Shown: positions 15,812-23,946 of the stretch, piece by piece
Layout of the letters: each line of letters starts with the position of its first letter
How positions within the stretch are numbered: the first letter of the stretch is position 1
Assembly (NCBI GenBank): GCA_964497495.1
Contig: CAZCCZ010000039.1
Coordinates: 1-32,257, forward strand
Direction of reading: 5' to 3'
DNA length: 32,257 bases
Source of the DNA: CAXXOK01 sp964497495
GTDB taxonomy: Bacteria > Bacillota > Clostridia > Christensenellales > Aristaeellaceae
Translations under genes and position numbers: made by a program
The notes under the pieces: model-generated
What the model was told of the DNA's origin: nothing
Database searches by the model: none
Seen by the model: only the letters and a program-made list of their open reading frames with translations

Positions 15812-17056
15812 ATGAACCGTGTGGTCATCACAGGCATGGGCATCGTTTCGCCCATCGGACAGAACGTGCCGGACTACTGGCGGGCGCTGACGAACGGGGA
15901 GTGCGGCGTCGGCCCCATCCGGAGCTTCGACGCCTCCGGCCTCAAGGTAACGCTCGCCGCGGAAGTGAAGGACTTCGACCCCGCCCAACACGGGATTGAA
16001 AAGAACGCCGCGCGCAAACTGGATTTATTCGCACAGTACGCGCTGGCGGCGGCGAAACAGGCCGTGGAGCAGAGCGGCCTCGTCGCGGGGGAAAACGTCG
16101 CGCCGGAACGGCTGGGCGTGTACATCGGCTCCGGCATCGGCGGCATGCAGACCTTCGTCAACGAAACGCGCAGGTGCATCGAGCGCGGGCCGGAGCGGGT
16201 TTCGCCTCACTTTATCCCCATGATGATCGCCAACATGGCGTCGGGCCACGTAGCCATCGCCTACAACGCGCAGGGCCCCGCCCTGCCGGTGATGACGGCC
16301 TGCGCCACCTCCACCCACGCCATCGGCGAGGCGTTCCATGCCGTGAAAGCCGGTTATGCCGACGCCATCCTTGCGGGCGGCGCGGAAGCGACCATCTGCC
16401 CGCTGGCCGTGGGCGGCTTCACCACTTGCATGGCGCTGACCACCGCCAAAGACCCGCTGGCGGCCAGCCTGCCGTTTGACAGACGGCGCGGGGGCTTCGT
16501 GATGGGCGAGGGCGCGGGCGTGGTGGTGCTGGAGAGCGAAGCGCACGCCCGGGCGCGCGGCGCGACGATCTTTGCGGAAGTATGCGGCTACGGCAACACC
16601 TGCGACGCCTACCACGTCACCGCGCCGTCGCCGGAAGGCGAGGCCGCGGCGCGCGCCATCCGGCTGGCGATGGAGGAAGCGGGTTATACGGACGGCGATA
16701 CCGTGTACATCAACGCCCACGGCACCGGCACCGCGCTCAACGACGTCAGCGAGACGGCGGCCATCAAGAAGGCGATGGGGGATGCGGCCGCGCGGCGCGC
16801 CGCGATCTCCTCCACCAAGAGCATGACGGGCCATATGCTGGGCGCTGCGGGCGCGGCGGAGTGCATCGCCTCCGCGCTGGCGCTGGGGAACGGCGTGCTG
16901 CCGCCCACCATAGGGCTTACCGAACCCGACCCGGAGTGCGACCTGGACTACATCCCGCTGGTGAAGCGGGAGAAACGGTGCGACCTGGCGCTGAGCGTTT
17001 CCCTGGGCTTCGGCGGCCATAACGGTTGCCTCGCGTTGCGGAGGGCGAAAGCATGA
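15812..17056 (+). CDS. fabF: Beta-ketoacyl-ACP synthase II
   Basis: FabF extends acyl-ACP by two carbons from malonyl-ACP. The 414-residue thiolase-fold enzyme has the active-site Cys164 (MTACATSTHAIG) and the two histidines in NAHGTGT and MTGHMLGAAG. The N-terminal RVVITGMGIVSPIG and C-terminal SLGFGGHNGCL are canonical. AGGAGG (15800-15805) lies 6 bases before the ATG. It follows fabG after 76 bp that contain a possible internal promoter, and its stop overlaps the accB start (ATGA). Confidence 0.97.
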   Translation: MNRVVITGMGIVSPIGQNVPDYWRALTNGECGVGPIRSFDASGLKVTLAAEVKDFDPAQHGIEKNAARKLDLFAQYALAAAKQAVEQSGLVAGENVAPERLGVYIGSGIGGMQTFVNETRRCIERGPERVSPHFIPMMIANMASGHVAIAYNAQGPALPVMTACATSTHAIGEAFHAVKAGYADAILAGGAEATICPLAVGGFTTCMALTTAKDPLAASLPFDRRRGGFVMGEGAGVVVLESEAHARARGATIFAEVCGYGNTCDAYHVTAPSPEGEAAARAIRLAMEEAGYTDGDTVYINAHGTGTALNDVSETAAIKKAMGDAAARRAAISSTKSMTGHMLGAAGAAECIASALALGNGVLPPTIGLTEPDPECDLDYIPLVKREKRCDLALSVSLGFGGHNGCLALRRAKA

Positions 17057-17487
17057 ACATTAAGGACATCCGGGCGCTGGCCGCGGTGCTGAAACAGGCG
17101 GATCTTTCGGTGCTGGAATACGGCGAGGGCGATATGCACGTGCGGCTGGAACGTGCCGCCGTAAAACCCGCTTGCCGCGAAGCGCCCCCGGCGTGCGAAC
17201 CGGCCGCCGCCCCCGCGCCGGTCGAGGCGGAAGAGGAAAACGACTTCAATAATCTGTGCGAAGTCCGGGCGCCCATGGTGGGCGTGTTTTATGCCGCGCC
17301 CGCGCCGGACGCCAAACCTTTCGTCAAGGTGGGGGATACGGTGGAAAAGGGGCAGGTGCTCTGCCTCATCGAAGCGATGAAACTGATGAACGACATTACG
17401 GCCCCGGCTTCCGGCCGCATCGTGGATATCTGCGCGCAGGACGGCGCGGTGCTGGAATACGGGCAGACCATTATGAAGATCGTATAG
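17053..17487 (+). CDS. accB: Biotin carboxyl carrier protein of acetyl-CoA carboxylase
   Basis: AccB carries the carboxylated biotin between AccC and AccDA. The 144-residue protein has an N-terminal ~35-residue segment (NIKDIRALAAVLKQADLSVLEY), an Ala/Pro/Glu-rich flexible linker at about 38-65 and a C-terminal biotinyl domain. The biotin-accepting lysine is Lys110 in EAMKLMN, and the domain starts with APMVGVFY. GGAGGG 7 bases before ATG 17053 supports this start, which overlaps the fabF stop. Confidence 0.97.
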   Translation: MNIKDIRALAAVLKQADLSVLEYGEGDMHVRLERAAVKPACREAPPACEPAAAPAPVEAEEENDFNNLCEVRAPMVGVFYAAPAPDAKPFVKVGDTVEKGQVLCLIEAMKLMNDITAPASGRIVDICAQDGAVLEYGQTIMKIV

Positions 17488-17497
17488 GGGAACGGGT

Positions 17498-17929
17498 ATG
17501 AATCGGGACGATATCAAACGTTGGCTGCCGCACCGGGAACCCATGCTGCTGGTGGACGAGATGACCGTGGAAGGGGATACGGCCCACGGACGGTACGCCG
17601 TGCGGGGCGACGAATGGTTCCTGAAGGGGCATTTTCCGGACAACCCCGTGGTGCCGGGCGTCGTGCTGTGCGAGATGATCGGCCAGAACTGCGCCGTGCT
17701 GCTCGGGGACAAGCTGCTGGGCAAGACGCCGTTCTTCACCGGCATGGACAAGGTGAGGTTCCGTAAAACCGCGCGGCCCGGCGACGAACTGGAATTGCTG
17801 GCGCGCATCACGCGCAGCAACGGCCCTTTTTACGTCACCGAGGGCAGGGCGCTGATCGGCGGGCAACTGGCGGCGCAGGGGGAGTTTACCTTCGCGCTGG
17901 TCGCAAACGGCGAAGCGGCCGAAAAGTAA
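17498..17929 (+). CDS. fabZ: 3-hydroxyacyl-ACP dehydratase
   Basis: FabZ removes water from 3-hydroxyacyl-ACP to give trans-2-enoyl-ACP. The 143-residue hot-dog-fold protein starts with the typical I-x-x-x-LPHR-x-P-x-LLVD pattern and has the catalytic His45 in GHFPDNPVVPGV and Glu59 in LCEMIGQ. It sits between accB and accC, the same position as in streptococcal and many clostridial fab clusters. No fabM, fabA or fabB is present in the window, so any unsaturated fatty acid must be made by another route or not at all. Confidence 0.95.
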   Translation: MNRDDIKRWLPHREPMLLVDEMTVEGDTAHGRYAVRGDEWFLKGHFPDNPVVPGVVLCEMIGQNCAVLLGDKLLGKTPFFTGMDKVRFRKTARPGDELELLARITRSNGPFYVTEGRALIGGQLAAQGEFTFALVANGEAAEK

Positions 17930-17941
17930 GCAGGAGGCGCT

Positions 17942-19282
17942 ATGTTCTCAAAAATCCTCATCGCCAACCGCGGGGAGATCGCCATACGGGTCATCCGCGC
18001 CTGCAAGGAGATGGGCGTGGCGACGGTCGCCGTGTTTTCGGAGGCGGACAGGGAGGCGCTGCACGTGTCCCTGGCCGACGAAAGCTACTGCATCGGCCCC
18101 GCGCCCGCCCAGAAAAGCTATTTGAACATGGACGCCATCCTGACCGTGGCGCGCGCCTGCGGCGTGCAGGCCATCCACCCCGGCTACGGCCTCCTTTCCG
18201 AAAACCCCGTGTTCGCCGGGCGGTGCGAGGAGAGCGGCATCCGCTTCATCGGCGCGTCCCGCGAGGCGATGGAGAAGATGGGCGACAAGGACGCGGCGCG
18301 CCGTACCATGCGGCAGGCGGGCGTGCCCGTGATCCCCGGCTGCGACCTGGTGCCGGACGCGGCGGCGGCCCGCAGGGAAGCCGCGGGCATCGGCTATCCG
18401 CTGCTGTTGAAGGCGCGGGCGGGCGGCGGCGGGCGCGGCATCCGCCGGGTAAACGCCGAGGGCGAACTGGAAGCCGCGTTCGCGTCGGCCTCGGCGGAGG
18501 CGCTGAGCGCCTTCGGGGACGGCGCGCTGTACATGGAAAAACTGCTGGAACACGTGAAACACGTGGAAATGCAGCTGCTGTGCGACCAGTACGGCCACAT
18601 GCTCTGCCTGGGGGAACGGGACTGCTCCATGCAGCGCAAGAACCAAAAGATACTGGAAGAAAGCCCCGCCGTGTGCGTGGACGCGAAACTGCGCAAGAAA
18701 CTGGCGGACGCTTCCCTGCGCGCCGCGCGGGCCGTTGGGTACGTGGGCGCGGGCACCGTGGAATACCTGCTGACCGGGGACGGGCGTTTCTATTTCATGG
18801 AAATGAACACCCGCCTGCAGGTGGAGCACCCGGTGACCGAGATGGTCACGGGCGTGGACCTGGTAAAATGGCAGATTCGCATCGCCAACGGGCAGGAACT
18901 GACGCTGACGCAGGACGACGTGCAAATGCGCCGCCACGCCATCGAGTGCCGCATCAACGCGGAGGATCCGGCGCACGGCTTTAGACCCTCCTGCGGGCAG
19001 ATCACGCTGCTGCACGTGCCGGGCGGCCCGTGGGTGCGTTTCGACACCGCGCTGTACCAGGGCTACGCGATCCCGCCGTTCTACGACAGCCTCATCGCCA
19101 AGCTGGTGGTTTCCGCCCGCACGCGGGCCGAGGCCATCCGCAAGATGCAGGCGGCCCTGTGCGAAATGGTGGTGGACGGGGTGGAGCACAACGCGCAGAC
19201 GCACATCGACCTGCTGGGCGAGCCCGCCTTTCTGGACGGCACCTACACCACGGATTTTCTGGAGAAACGCAGCGCGCGGTAA
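17942..19282 (+). CDS. accC: Biotin carboxylase subunit of acetyl-CoA carboxylase
   Basis: AccC carboxylates biotin on AccB using bicarbonate and ATP. The 446-residue ATP-grasp enzyme has the N-terminal KILIANRGEIAIRVIRACKEMG region, the glycine-rich ATP lid KARAGGGGRGIRR, HVEMQLL, ERDCSMQRKNQK, and the metal/active-site segment EMNTRLQVEHPVTEM, followed by the C-terminal domain with FYDSLIAKL. AGGAGG lies 5 bases before the ATG. The gap to fabZ is 12 bp. Confidence 0.97.
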   Translation: MFSKILIANRGEIAIRVIRACKEMGVATVAVFSEADREALHVSLADESYCIGPAPAQKSYLNMDAILTVARACGVQAIHPGYGLLSENPVFAGRCEESGIRFIGASREAMEKMGDKDAARRTMRQAGVPVIPGCDLVPDAAAARREAAGIGYPLLLKARAGGGGRGIRRVNAEGELEAAFASASAEALSAFGDGALYMEKLLEHVKHVEMQLLCDQYGHMLCLGERDCSMQRKNQKILEESPAVCVDAKLRKKLADASLRAARAVGYVGAGTVEYLLTGDGRFYFMEMNTRLQVEHPVTEMVTGVDLVKWQIRIANGQELTLTQDDVQMRRHAIECRINAEDPAHGFRPSCGQITLLHVPGGPWVRFDTALYQGYAIPPFYDSLIAKLVVSARTRAEAIRKMQAALCEMVVDGVEHNAQTHIDLLGEPAFLDGTYTTDFLEKRSAR

Positions 19283-19303
19283 GCGACGGGGAGTTGAAGG
19301 CGA

Positions 19304-20155
19304 TTGATCCGAAGGGAACTGTTTAAGAAGCCCAACAACCGGCTGGAGGGCGAACAGGAGCCGGCGAAGGCGCAAAAGCCTTCCGCCGAGTGCCCGGAAT
19401 GCAAGGCGGCGCTGGACGCGGCCTTACTGCCGCAGACGGATTACGTTTGCCCGCACTGCGGCGCGCTGTTGCAGCTTTCGGCCCGCACCCGCATCCGGTG
19501 GCTGACGGACGAAGGCAGCTTCCGCGAGACGGACGCGGACCTACGGCCCGTAGACCGGCTGAAATTCCCCGCCTACGCCGGAAAGCTGGAAAAGACGCAG
19601 CGGGAGACGGGCGAACCCGAAGGCGTGGTGACCGGCACCGCGGCCGTCGGCGGGGAGCCCTGCGCGTTGTTCGTAATGGAGCCCGCGTTCATCATGGGTT
19701 CCATGGGCGCGGTGGTGGGGGAAAAGATCACGCGGCTGTTCGAACACGCCGCGAAGAAGCGCCTGCCCGTGATCGGTTATACGGTTTCGGGCGGGGCGCG
19801 TATTCAGGAAGGCATGTTTTCGCTGATGCAGATGGCTAAAACCAGCGGCGCGGTGCTCCGGCACGGAAACGCGGGGCTTTTCTACGCCGCGGTGCTCACG
19901 CATCCCACCACGGGCGGCGTGGTGGCCTCCTTCGCCATGGAGGCGGACGTGATACTGGCCGAGCCGGGGGCGCTGATCGGCTTCGCGGGCCCGCGCGTGA
20001 TCGAGCAGACCATCCGACAGAAGTTACCGGAAGGTTTCCAGCGTGCCGAATTCCTGATGCAGAAAGGCTTCGTGGACAGAATCGTGCCCCGGAACGAGCA
20101 AAAGCAGGAGCTTGCGCTGCTCCTCTCCCTCCACCGGAAGGGGGCGGGCGTATGA
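19304..20155 (+). CDS. accD: Acetyl-CoA carboxylase carboxyltransferase beta subunit
   Basis: AccD with AccA transfers the carboxyl group from biotin to acetyl-CoA, giving malonyl-CoA. The 283-residue protein begins with a four-cysteine zinc ribbon (Cys30, Cys33, Cys49, Cys52: CPEC...CPHC), then the crotonase-fold carboxyltransferase domain with MGSMGAVVGEKI, GYTVSGGARIQEG and EPGALIGFAGPRVIEQT. A TTG start at 19304 is chosen because it gives the family N-terminus (x-x-x-LFKKP) and has GGGGAG and GAAGG upstream; no ATG or GTG fits. The unusual start codon could reduce its yield. It overlaps accA by ATGA. Confidence 0.94.
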   Translation: MIRRELFKKPNNRLEGEQEPAKAQKPSAECPECKAALDAALLPQTDYVCPHCGALLQLSARTRIRWLTDEGSFRETDADLRPVDRLKFPAYAGKLEKTQRETGEPEGVVTGTAAVGGEPCALFVMEPAFIMGSMGAVVGEKITRLFEHAAKKRLPVIGYTVSGGARIQEGMFSLMQMAKTSGAVLRHGNAGLFYAAVLTHPTTGGVVASFAMEADVILAEPGALIGFAGPRVIEQTIRQKLPEGFQRAEFLMQKGFVDRIVPRNEQKQELALLLSLHRKGAGV

Positions 20156-20937
20156 CCACGGCGTACGAGCGCGTACAGGCCGCCCGCCGCAAGGGCCGCC
20201 CGACCGCAATATACTACATCGGGCGAATCTTCACGGACTTTCTGGAAATGCACGGCGACCGCCGCTTCGCGGACGACCCTGCGATTGTCGCCGGGGTGGC
20301 GCGGCTGGACGGCCGTCCCGTAACCGTGATCGGCATCGAGAAGGGCGTGGACACGGAGGAAAAGATTATCCGCAACTTCGGCTGCGCGCACCCGGAGGGC
20401 TACCGCAAGGCGCTGCGCCAGATGAAGCAGGCGGAGAAGTTCGGCAGGCCCGTCGTCTGCCTGATCGACACGGCCGGCGCGTTTTGCGGCGTGGGCGCGG
20501 AGGAGCGCGGGCAGGGGCAGGCCATCGCCGAAAACCTGACGGCTATGATGGGGCTGAAGGTACCGATCGTCTCCGTGTTCATCGGCGAGGGCGGCAGCGG
20601 GGGCGCGCTGGCGCTGGCCGTGGCCGACCGCGTGTGGATGCTGGAAAACGCCGTGTATTCGGTCATTTCGCCGGAGGGCGCGGCCAGCATCGTATGGAAG
20701 GACGCTGGCAAGGCCGCGGAAGCCAGCGAGGCGCTGCGCATGACCGCGCAGGACCTGCTGGGCTTCGGCATCGTAGACCGGGTGTTTCCGGAGGAGAACG
20801 GCGACTTCGAGAAGGTGTGCCTGGATCTCCGCGAAGCCCTTTCGGAGGAACTGACCGCGCTGGAAGCGCTGTCCGCCGGAAAACTGACGCAGCGGCGGTA
20901 TCGGAAATTCCGCAGGATCGGAGGCGAGGAAGCGTGA
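20152..20937 (+). CDS. accA: Acetyl-CoA carboxylase carboxyltransferase alpha subunit
   Basis: AccA pairs with AccD to make malonyl-CoA. The 261-residue crotonase-fold protein has FLEMHGDRRFADDPAIV, GIEKG, the NFGCAHPEGYRKALR segment, LIDTAGAFCGVGAEERGQ (many AccA have AGAYPG here), IGEGGSGGALAL and YSVISPEGAASI. It is shorter than E. coli AccA at the N-terminus, as is common in Bacillota. The start overlaps the accD stop, and the end overlaps the degV-family start (GTGA). Confidence 0.95.
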   Translation: MTTAYERVQAARRKGRPTAIYYIGRIFTDFLEMHGDRRFADDPAIVAGVARLDGRPVTVIGIEKGVDTEEKIIRNFGCAHPEGYRKALRQMKQAEKFGRPVVCLIDTAGAFCGVGAEERGQGQAIAENLTAMMGLKVPIVSVFIGEGGSGGALALAVADRVWMLENAVYSVISPEGAASIVWKDAGKAAEASEALRMTAQDLLGFGIVDRVFPEENGDFEKVCLDLREALSEELTALEALSAGKLTQRRYRKFRRIGGEEA

Positions 20938-21782
20938 TCACCATCATGGTGGACAGCGCCGCGGGCATCTCCCGGCAGGAAGCCGAGCAGCTCGGCGCGC
21001 ACTACGTGCCCATGACCTACACGGTGGACAGGCAACAGTTCGTGGAACACTACATCGGCGAAAACGGGCAGTTCGAGCCTTTTATCGAGCAGGAGGACGT
21101 GGAACGCCGCACCAGCCAGGCGTCCGCCGCCGCCTTCATGACAGCCTTCGAACAGCAGATGGCCAAAGGGCGGCAGGTGCTGTGCATCACGATTTCCTCC
21201 CGGCTTTCGGGCACCTACGCCAACGCCGTGATGGCCGCCAAGGAGGTCAACGCGGACGAGATCCGCGTGCTGGACAGCCGCAACTGCGCGGGCGGCATCT
21301 ATTTCCTTATCCTGCGCGCGCAAAAGCTGATCGATGAGGGAATGGGCCTCAACGAGATCGTGGAAAGGCTGGCGGCGGAACGCAAGCTGATCTGCAACGT
21401 GTTCACCGTCAACGATATGACCAACCTGCGCAAGAGCGGCCGCCTGGGCGTGGTGCGCCTGAGCGTAAGCACGATCCTCAATCTGCGCCCCATCCTGTGC
21501 CTGCACAACGGCTCCATCTATTCCAAGGGCGTCGTGCGCGGCAGCCACGAGCAGTCGCGGGCGCTGGCGGAAAGCGTGCCTATCGGCACGCGTTTCGTGG
21601 TGGTGCACAGCCGGGAAAACAACCCGCAACTGCCGCTTCTGCAGGAAATGCTTCGCGCCCGCTTGGGCGACGGGCTGGAACTGCGCATCGTCAGCCTGGG
21701 GCCGGTGCTGGCCATCCACCTGGGACTTACGTATTTGGGCGTGTGCTGGATGGACGACGCGCAGACGGGGCGGGAGTGCTGA
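20934..21782 (+). CDS. DegV-family fatty-acid-binding protein, FakB-like
   Basis: A 282-residue DegV protein. The family binds a single fatty acid in a pocket between two domains; in FakB the fatty acid is then phosphorylated by the kinase FakA and used for phospholipids. Motifs include TIMVDSAAGISRQEAEQL at the N-terminus (family TDS-x-AD), TSQASAAAF (family TSQP(S/T)), CITISSRLSGTYANA and FTVNDMTNLRKSGRL, plus the late LGPVLAIHLG (family GPVIGTHTG). The GTG start at 20934 overlaps the accA stop, with GGAGGCGAGGA upstream. Its place as last gene of the fab operon points to fatty-acid handling. No fakA partner is in the window. It ends 17 bp before the next promoter and I see no terminator between. 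Confidence 0.9.
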   Translation: MITIMVDSAAGISRQEAEQLGAHYVPMTYTVDRQQFVEHYIGENGQFEPFIEQEDVERRTSQASAAAFMTAFEQQMAKGRQVLCITISSRLSGTYANAVMAAKEVNADEIRVLDSRNCAGGIYFLILRAQKLIDEGMGLNEIVERLAAERKLICNVFTVNDMTNLRKSGRLGVVRLSVSTILNLRPILCLHNGSIYSKGVVRGSHEQSRALAESVPIGTRFVVVHSRENNPQLPLLQEMLRARLGDGLELRIVSLGPVLAIHLGLTYLGVCWMDDAQTGREC

Positions 21783-21799
21783 CCCAGATCAATTACCGG

Positions 21800-21828
21800 T
21801 TGACAACCGCCGAAAAACTGGGTATAAT
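21800..21828 (+). promoter_or_regulatory. Consensus sigma-A promoter of the aromatic amino acid operon
   Basis: TTGACA (21800-21805) and TATAAT (21823-21828) match consensus in all twelve positions, with a 17-bp spacer. The predicted start is near 21835, about 30 bases before the leader peptide ATG. Such a strong promoter fits control by attenuation downstream rather than by activation. Confidence 0.93.
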
Positions 21829-21864
21829 CGCCTCAATACCGGTACTGAAAGGAGGAACCCCGTT

Positions 21865-21957
21865 ATGCTCACCGACACGCGCGGTTCTTCCTTTTACTTT
21901 AGCTACTGCTTTACGGGCTATGCCTTCCGTAAAGCCGCTTTGCGTTGTACTGGCTGA
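21865..21957 (+). CDS. Phe/Tyr-rich leader peptide of the aromatic operon
   Basis: A 30-residue peptide (first residues MLTDTRGSS, last residues KAALRCTG) lies between the promoter and an intrinsic terminator. Residues 10-21 contain seven aromatic residues out of twelve: Phe10, Tyr11, Phe12, Tyr14, Phe16, Tyr19 and Phe21. There is no Trp. AAAGGAGG (21848-21855) lies 9 bases before the ATG, a strong ribosome site. A 9-bp perfect hairpin, GCTTTACGG (21908-21916) with CCGTAAAGC (21927-21935), is inside the coding sequence just where ribosomes would stall on Phe or Tyr codons. This is the layout of classical leader-peptide attenuation such as pheL in enteric bacteria. By analogy, shortage of charged tRNA-Phe or tRNA-Tyr should raise expression of the downstream genes. 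Confidence 0.88.
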   Translation: MLTDTRGSSFYFSYCFTGYAFRKAALRCTG

Positions 21958-21982
21958 GGAACCCCGCATCGGATGGGCGTAT

Positions 21983-22014
21983 CCCCCCGCAGTCAATGCT
22001 GCGGGGGGTTTTTT
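21983..22014 (+). terminator. Attenuator terminator upstream of aroF
   Basis: CCCCCCGCAG (21983-21992) pairs perfectly with CTGCGGGGGG (21999-22008) around a TCAATG loop and is followed by TTTTTT (22009-22014). It starts 25 bases after the leader peptide stop and 86 bases before aroF. A second CCCCGCA (21962-21968) upstream could compete for the right arm. I could not settle the antiterminator pairing by eye. Confidence 0.93.
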
Positions 22015-22068
22015 CATAGGGTCGCCATTGTAGGAAGGTAGAACGGCAGGAAAACGGAGGAATCGCCC

Positions 22069-23094
22069 ATGATCATCATCCTGAAGAAAAACCCGGAGCC
22101 CAAACAGCTGGAAAACCTCAAGGCATGGCTGACCGGCCAGAACCTGACCATCCACGAGTCCCGCGGCGAGAGCCACACCATCCTGGGCCTCGTGGGGGAC
22201 ACCAGCGCCGTGGATATCGACCTGCTGCGCGCGCTGGACATCGTGGAGGACGTGAAGCGCGTACAGGAGCCGTACAAGAACGCCAACCGCAAGTTCCACG
22301 AGGAGGATACCGTGATCCGCGTGGGCGGCACGCAGGTGGGCGGCGAGACGCTCACCCTGATCGCTGGGCCGTGCAGCGTGGAAACCGAGGAGCAGATCTG
22401 CGGCGTGGCCGAGGCCGTGAAGCGGGCGGGCGCCACGATGCTGCGCGGCGGCGCGTTCAAGCCGCGCACCTCGCCCTACTCGTTCCAGGGCCTGCGCGCG
22501 CACGGGTTGGAACTGCTGCTGGAAGCCAGAAAGCGCACCGGCCTGCCGGTGGTGACTGAAATCATGGACTTAAGCCAGCTCGACCTCTTCGCGGACGTGG
22601 ACGTCATCCAGGTGGGCGCGCGCAATATGCAGAACTTCGAACTTCTCAAACAGCTGGGGCATTCCGGCAAGCCCGTGCTGCTGAAGCGCGGCCTGGCCAA
22701 CACGCTGGAAGAACTGCTGATGAGCGCCGAGTACGTAATGGCGGGCGGCAACCCGGACGTGATCCTGTGCGAGCGCGGCATCCGCACGTTCGAAACGGCG
22801 GCGCGCAATACCCTTGATCTGTCCGCCGTGCCGCTCCTGAAAAAAATGAGCCACCTGCCCGTAGTCGTAGACCCCAGCCACGCCACGGGGATCGCCGCGC
22901 TGGTGAAGCCCATGGCGCTGGCCGCCGCCGCCGCGGGCGCGGACGGCCTGATGATCGAGGTGCACAACGACCCGCCCCACGCCCTGTCCGACGGCGCGCA
23001 GTCGCTGACGCCGGAAGCCTTCGCGGACACCGCCGCGGCCATTCGCGCCGTTCGGGCGGTCGCCTGCCGCTACGACCACGGAAGGGCGGTGTGA
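22069..23094 (+). CDS. aroF: 3-deoxy-7-phosphoheptulonate synthase (DAHP synthase), type I-beta
   Basis: DAHP synthase joins phosphoenolpyruvate and erythrose 4-phosphate, the first step of the shikimate pathway. The 341-residue protein has an N-terminal ferredoxin-like regulatory domain (about 1-75, MIIILKKNPEPKQLENL to VKRVQEPYK), as in the feedback-inhibited Thermotoga type. The TIM barrel follows with AGPCSVE (metal-binding Cys102), RGGAFKPRTSPYSFQG, KRG and DPSHATG. GGAGG lies 8 bases before the ATG. It is the first structural gene after the Phe/Tyr attenuator, so supply of the pathway is tied to Phe/Tyr charging. Its extra domain probably adds feedback inhibition. Confidence 0.96.
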   Translation: MIIILKKNPEPKQLENLKAWLTGQNLTIHESRGESHTILGLVGDTSAVDIDLLRALDIVEDVKRVQEPYKNANRKFHEEDTVIRVGGTQVGGETLTLIAGPCSVETEEQICGVAEAVKRAGATMLRGGAFKPRTSPYSFQGLRAHGLELLLEARKRTGLPVVTEIMDLSQLDLFADVDVIQVGARNMQNFELLKQLGHSGKPVLLKRGLANTLEELLMSAEYVMAGGNPDVILCERGIRTFETAARNTLDLSAVPLLKKMSHLPVVVDPSHATGIAALVKPMALAAAAAGADGLMIEVHNDPPHALSDGAQSLTPEAFADTAAAIRAVRAVACRYDHGRAV

Positions 23095-23097
23095 ACC

Positions 23098-23946
23098 GTG
23101 GAAATCGCCATCGTGGGCCTGGGGCTGATCGGCGGCTCCGTGGCCAAGGCCGTGAAGAAATACACCCCGCATACGGTGCTGGGGTACGATATCGACGAAA
23201 AGGCGCTGTATAAAGCGCGCCTGCTGGACGCCGTGGACGGGGAACTGACGGACGAACGCCTGTCCATCTGCGACTGGCTCATCGTCGCCACGCGCCCGCA
23301 GGCGGCGGTGGAATACGTGCGCGCGCACGCGGACAGGCTCAAGCCGGGCGCGACCGTGATGGACGTGTGCGGGGTGAAGCGCTGCGTGTGCGAGCCGCTG
23401 TGGAAGCTGGCCGAAGAGCGCGGCTTCACCTTCATCGGCGGGCACCCGATGGCGGGGCTGGAGGTGGGCGGCTTCGACCACGCCAGCGCGGAGCTTTTCC
23501 GCGACGCCTCCATGATCCTCACGCCGCCGCGCAGCGCGGACATGGCGCTGCTGGAAAGACTGAAAAAGTTCTGGTGCGCGCTGGGCTTCTCGGGCGTCAC
23601 CGTTACCACGCCGGAAAACCACGACCGCGTGATCGCCTATACGTCCCAGCTGGCGCACGTGGCTTCCAGCGCCTATATCAAAAGCGCGACCGCGCTGGAC
23701 CACATCGGGTTTTCCGCAGGCAGCTACAAGGATATGACGCGCGTGGCGAAACTGGACCCGGCCATGTGGACGGAACTGTTTCTGGAAAACCGCGAAAACC
23801 TGCTTTCGGAGCTGGACGGCCTGATAGCCCGCCTTTCCGAATACCGGGCCGCGCTCGCGGCGGACGACGCCGAAGGGCTAAGCGTGCTGCTTTCCGCCGG
23901 GCGGGAGCAGAAGCTGGCCGCGGACAGAAAGGACTACCACGCATGA
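23098..23946 (+). CDS. tyrA: Prephenate dehydrogenase
   Basis: TyrA oxidatively decarboxylates prephenate to 4-hydroxyphenylpyruvate, the tyrosine branch. The 282-residue enzyme has the N-terminal NAD(P) motif IVGLGLIGGSVAKAV, VMDVCGVK, the catalytic-histidine region GGHPMAG and the helical C-terminal domain with SQLAHVASSAY. It ends without an ACT or chorismate mutase domain. A GTG start at 23098, 3 bp after the aroF stop, gives the canonical N-terminus. Arogenate as substrate cannot be excluded. It overlaps aroB by ATGA. Confidence 0.95.
   Translation: MEIAIVGLGLIGGSVAKAVKKYTPHTVLGYDIDEKALYKARLLDAVDGELTDERLSICDWLIVATRPQAAVEYVRAHADRLKPGATVMDVCGVKRCVCEPLWKLAEERGFTFIGGHPMAGLEVGGFDHASAELFRDASMILTPPRSADMALLERLKKFWCALGFSGVTVTTPENHDRVIAYTSQLAHVASSAYIKSATALDHIGFSAGSYKDMTRVAKLDPAMWTELFLENRENLLSELDGLIARLSEYRAALAADDAEGLSVLLSAGREQKLAADRKDYHA

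Noticed and set aside
21783..22068. T-box riboswitch upstream of aroF
   Set aside because: I see no T-box sequence (TGGNACCGCG) or specifier loop. The short leader with a Phe/Tyr-rich peptide and hairpin explains the terminator better.
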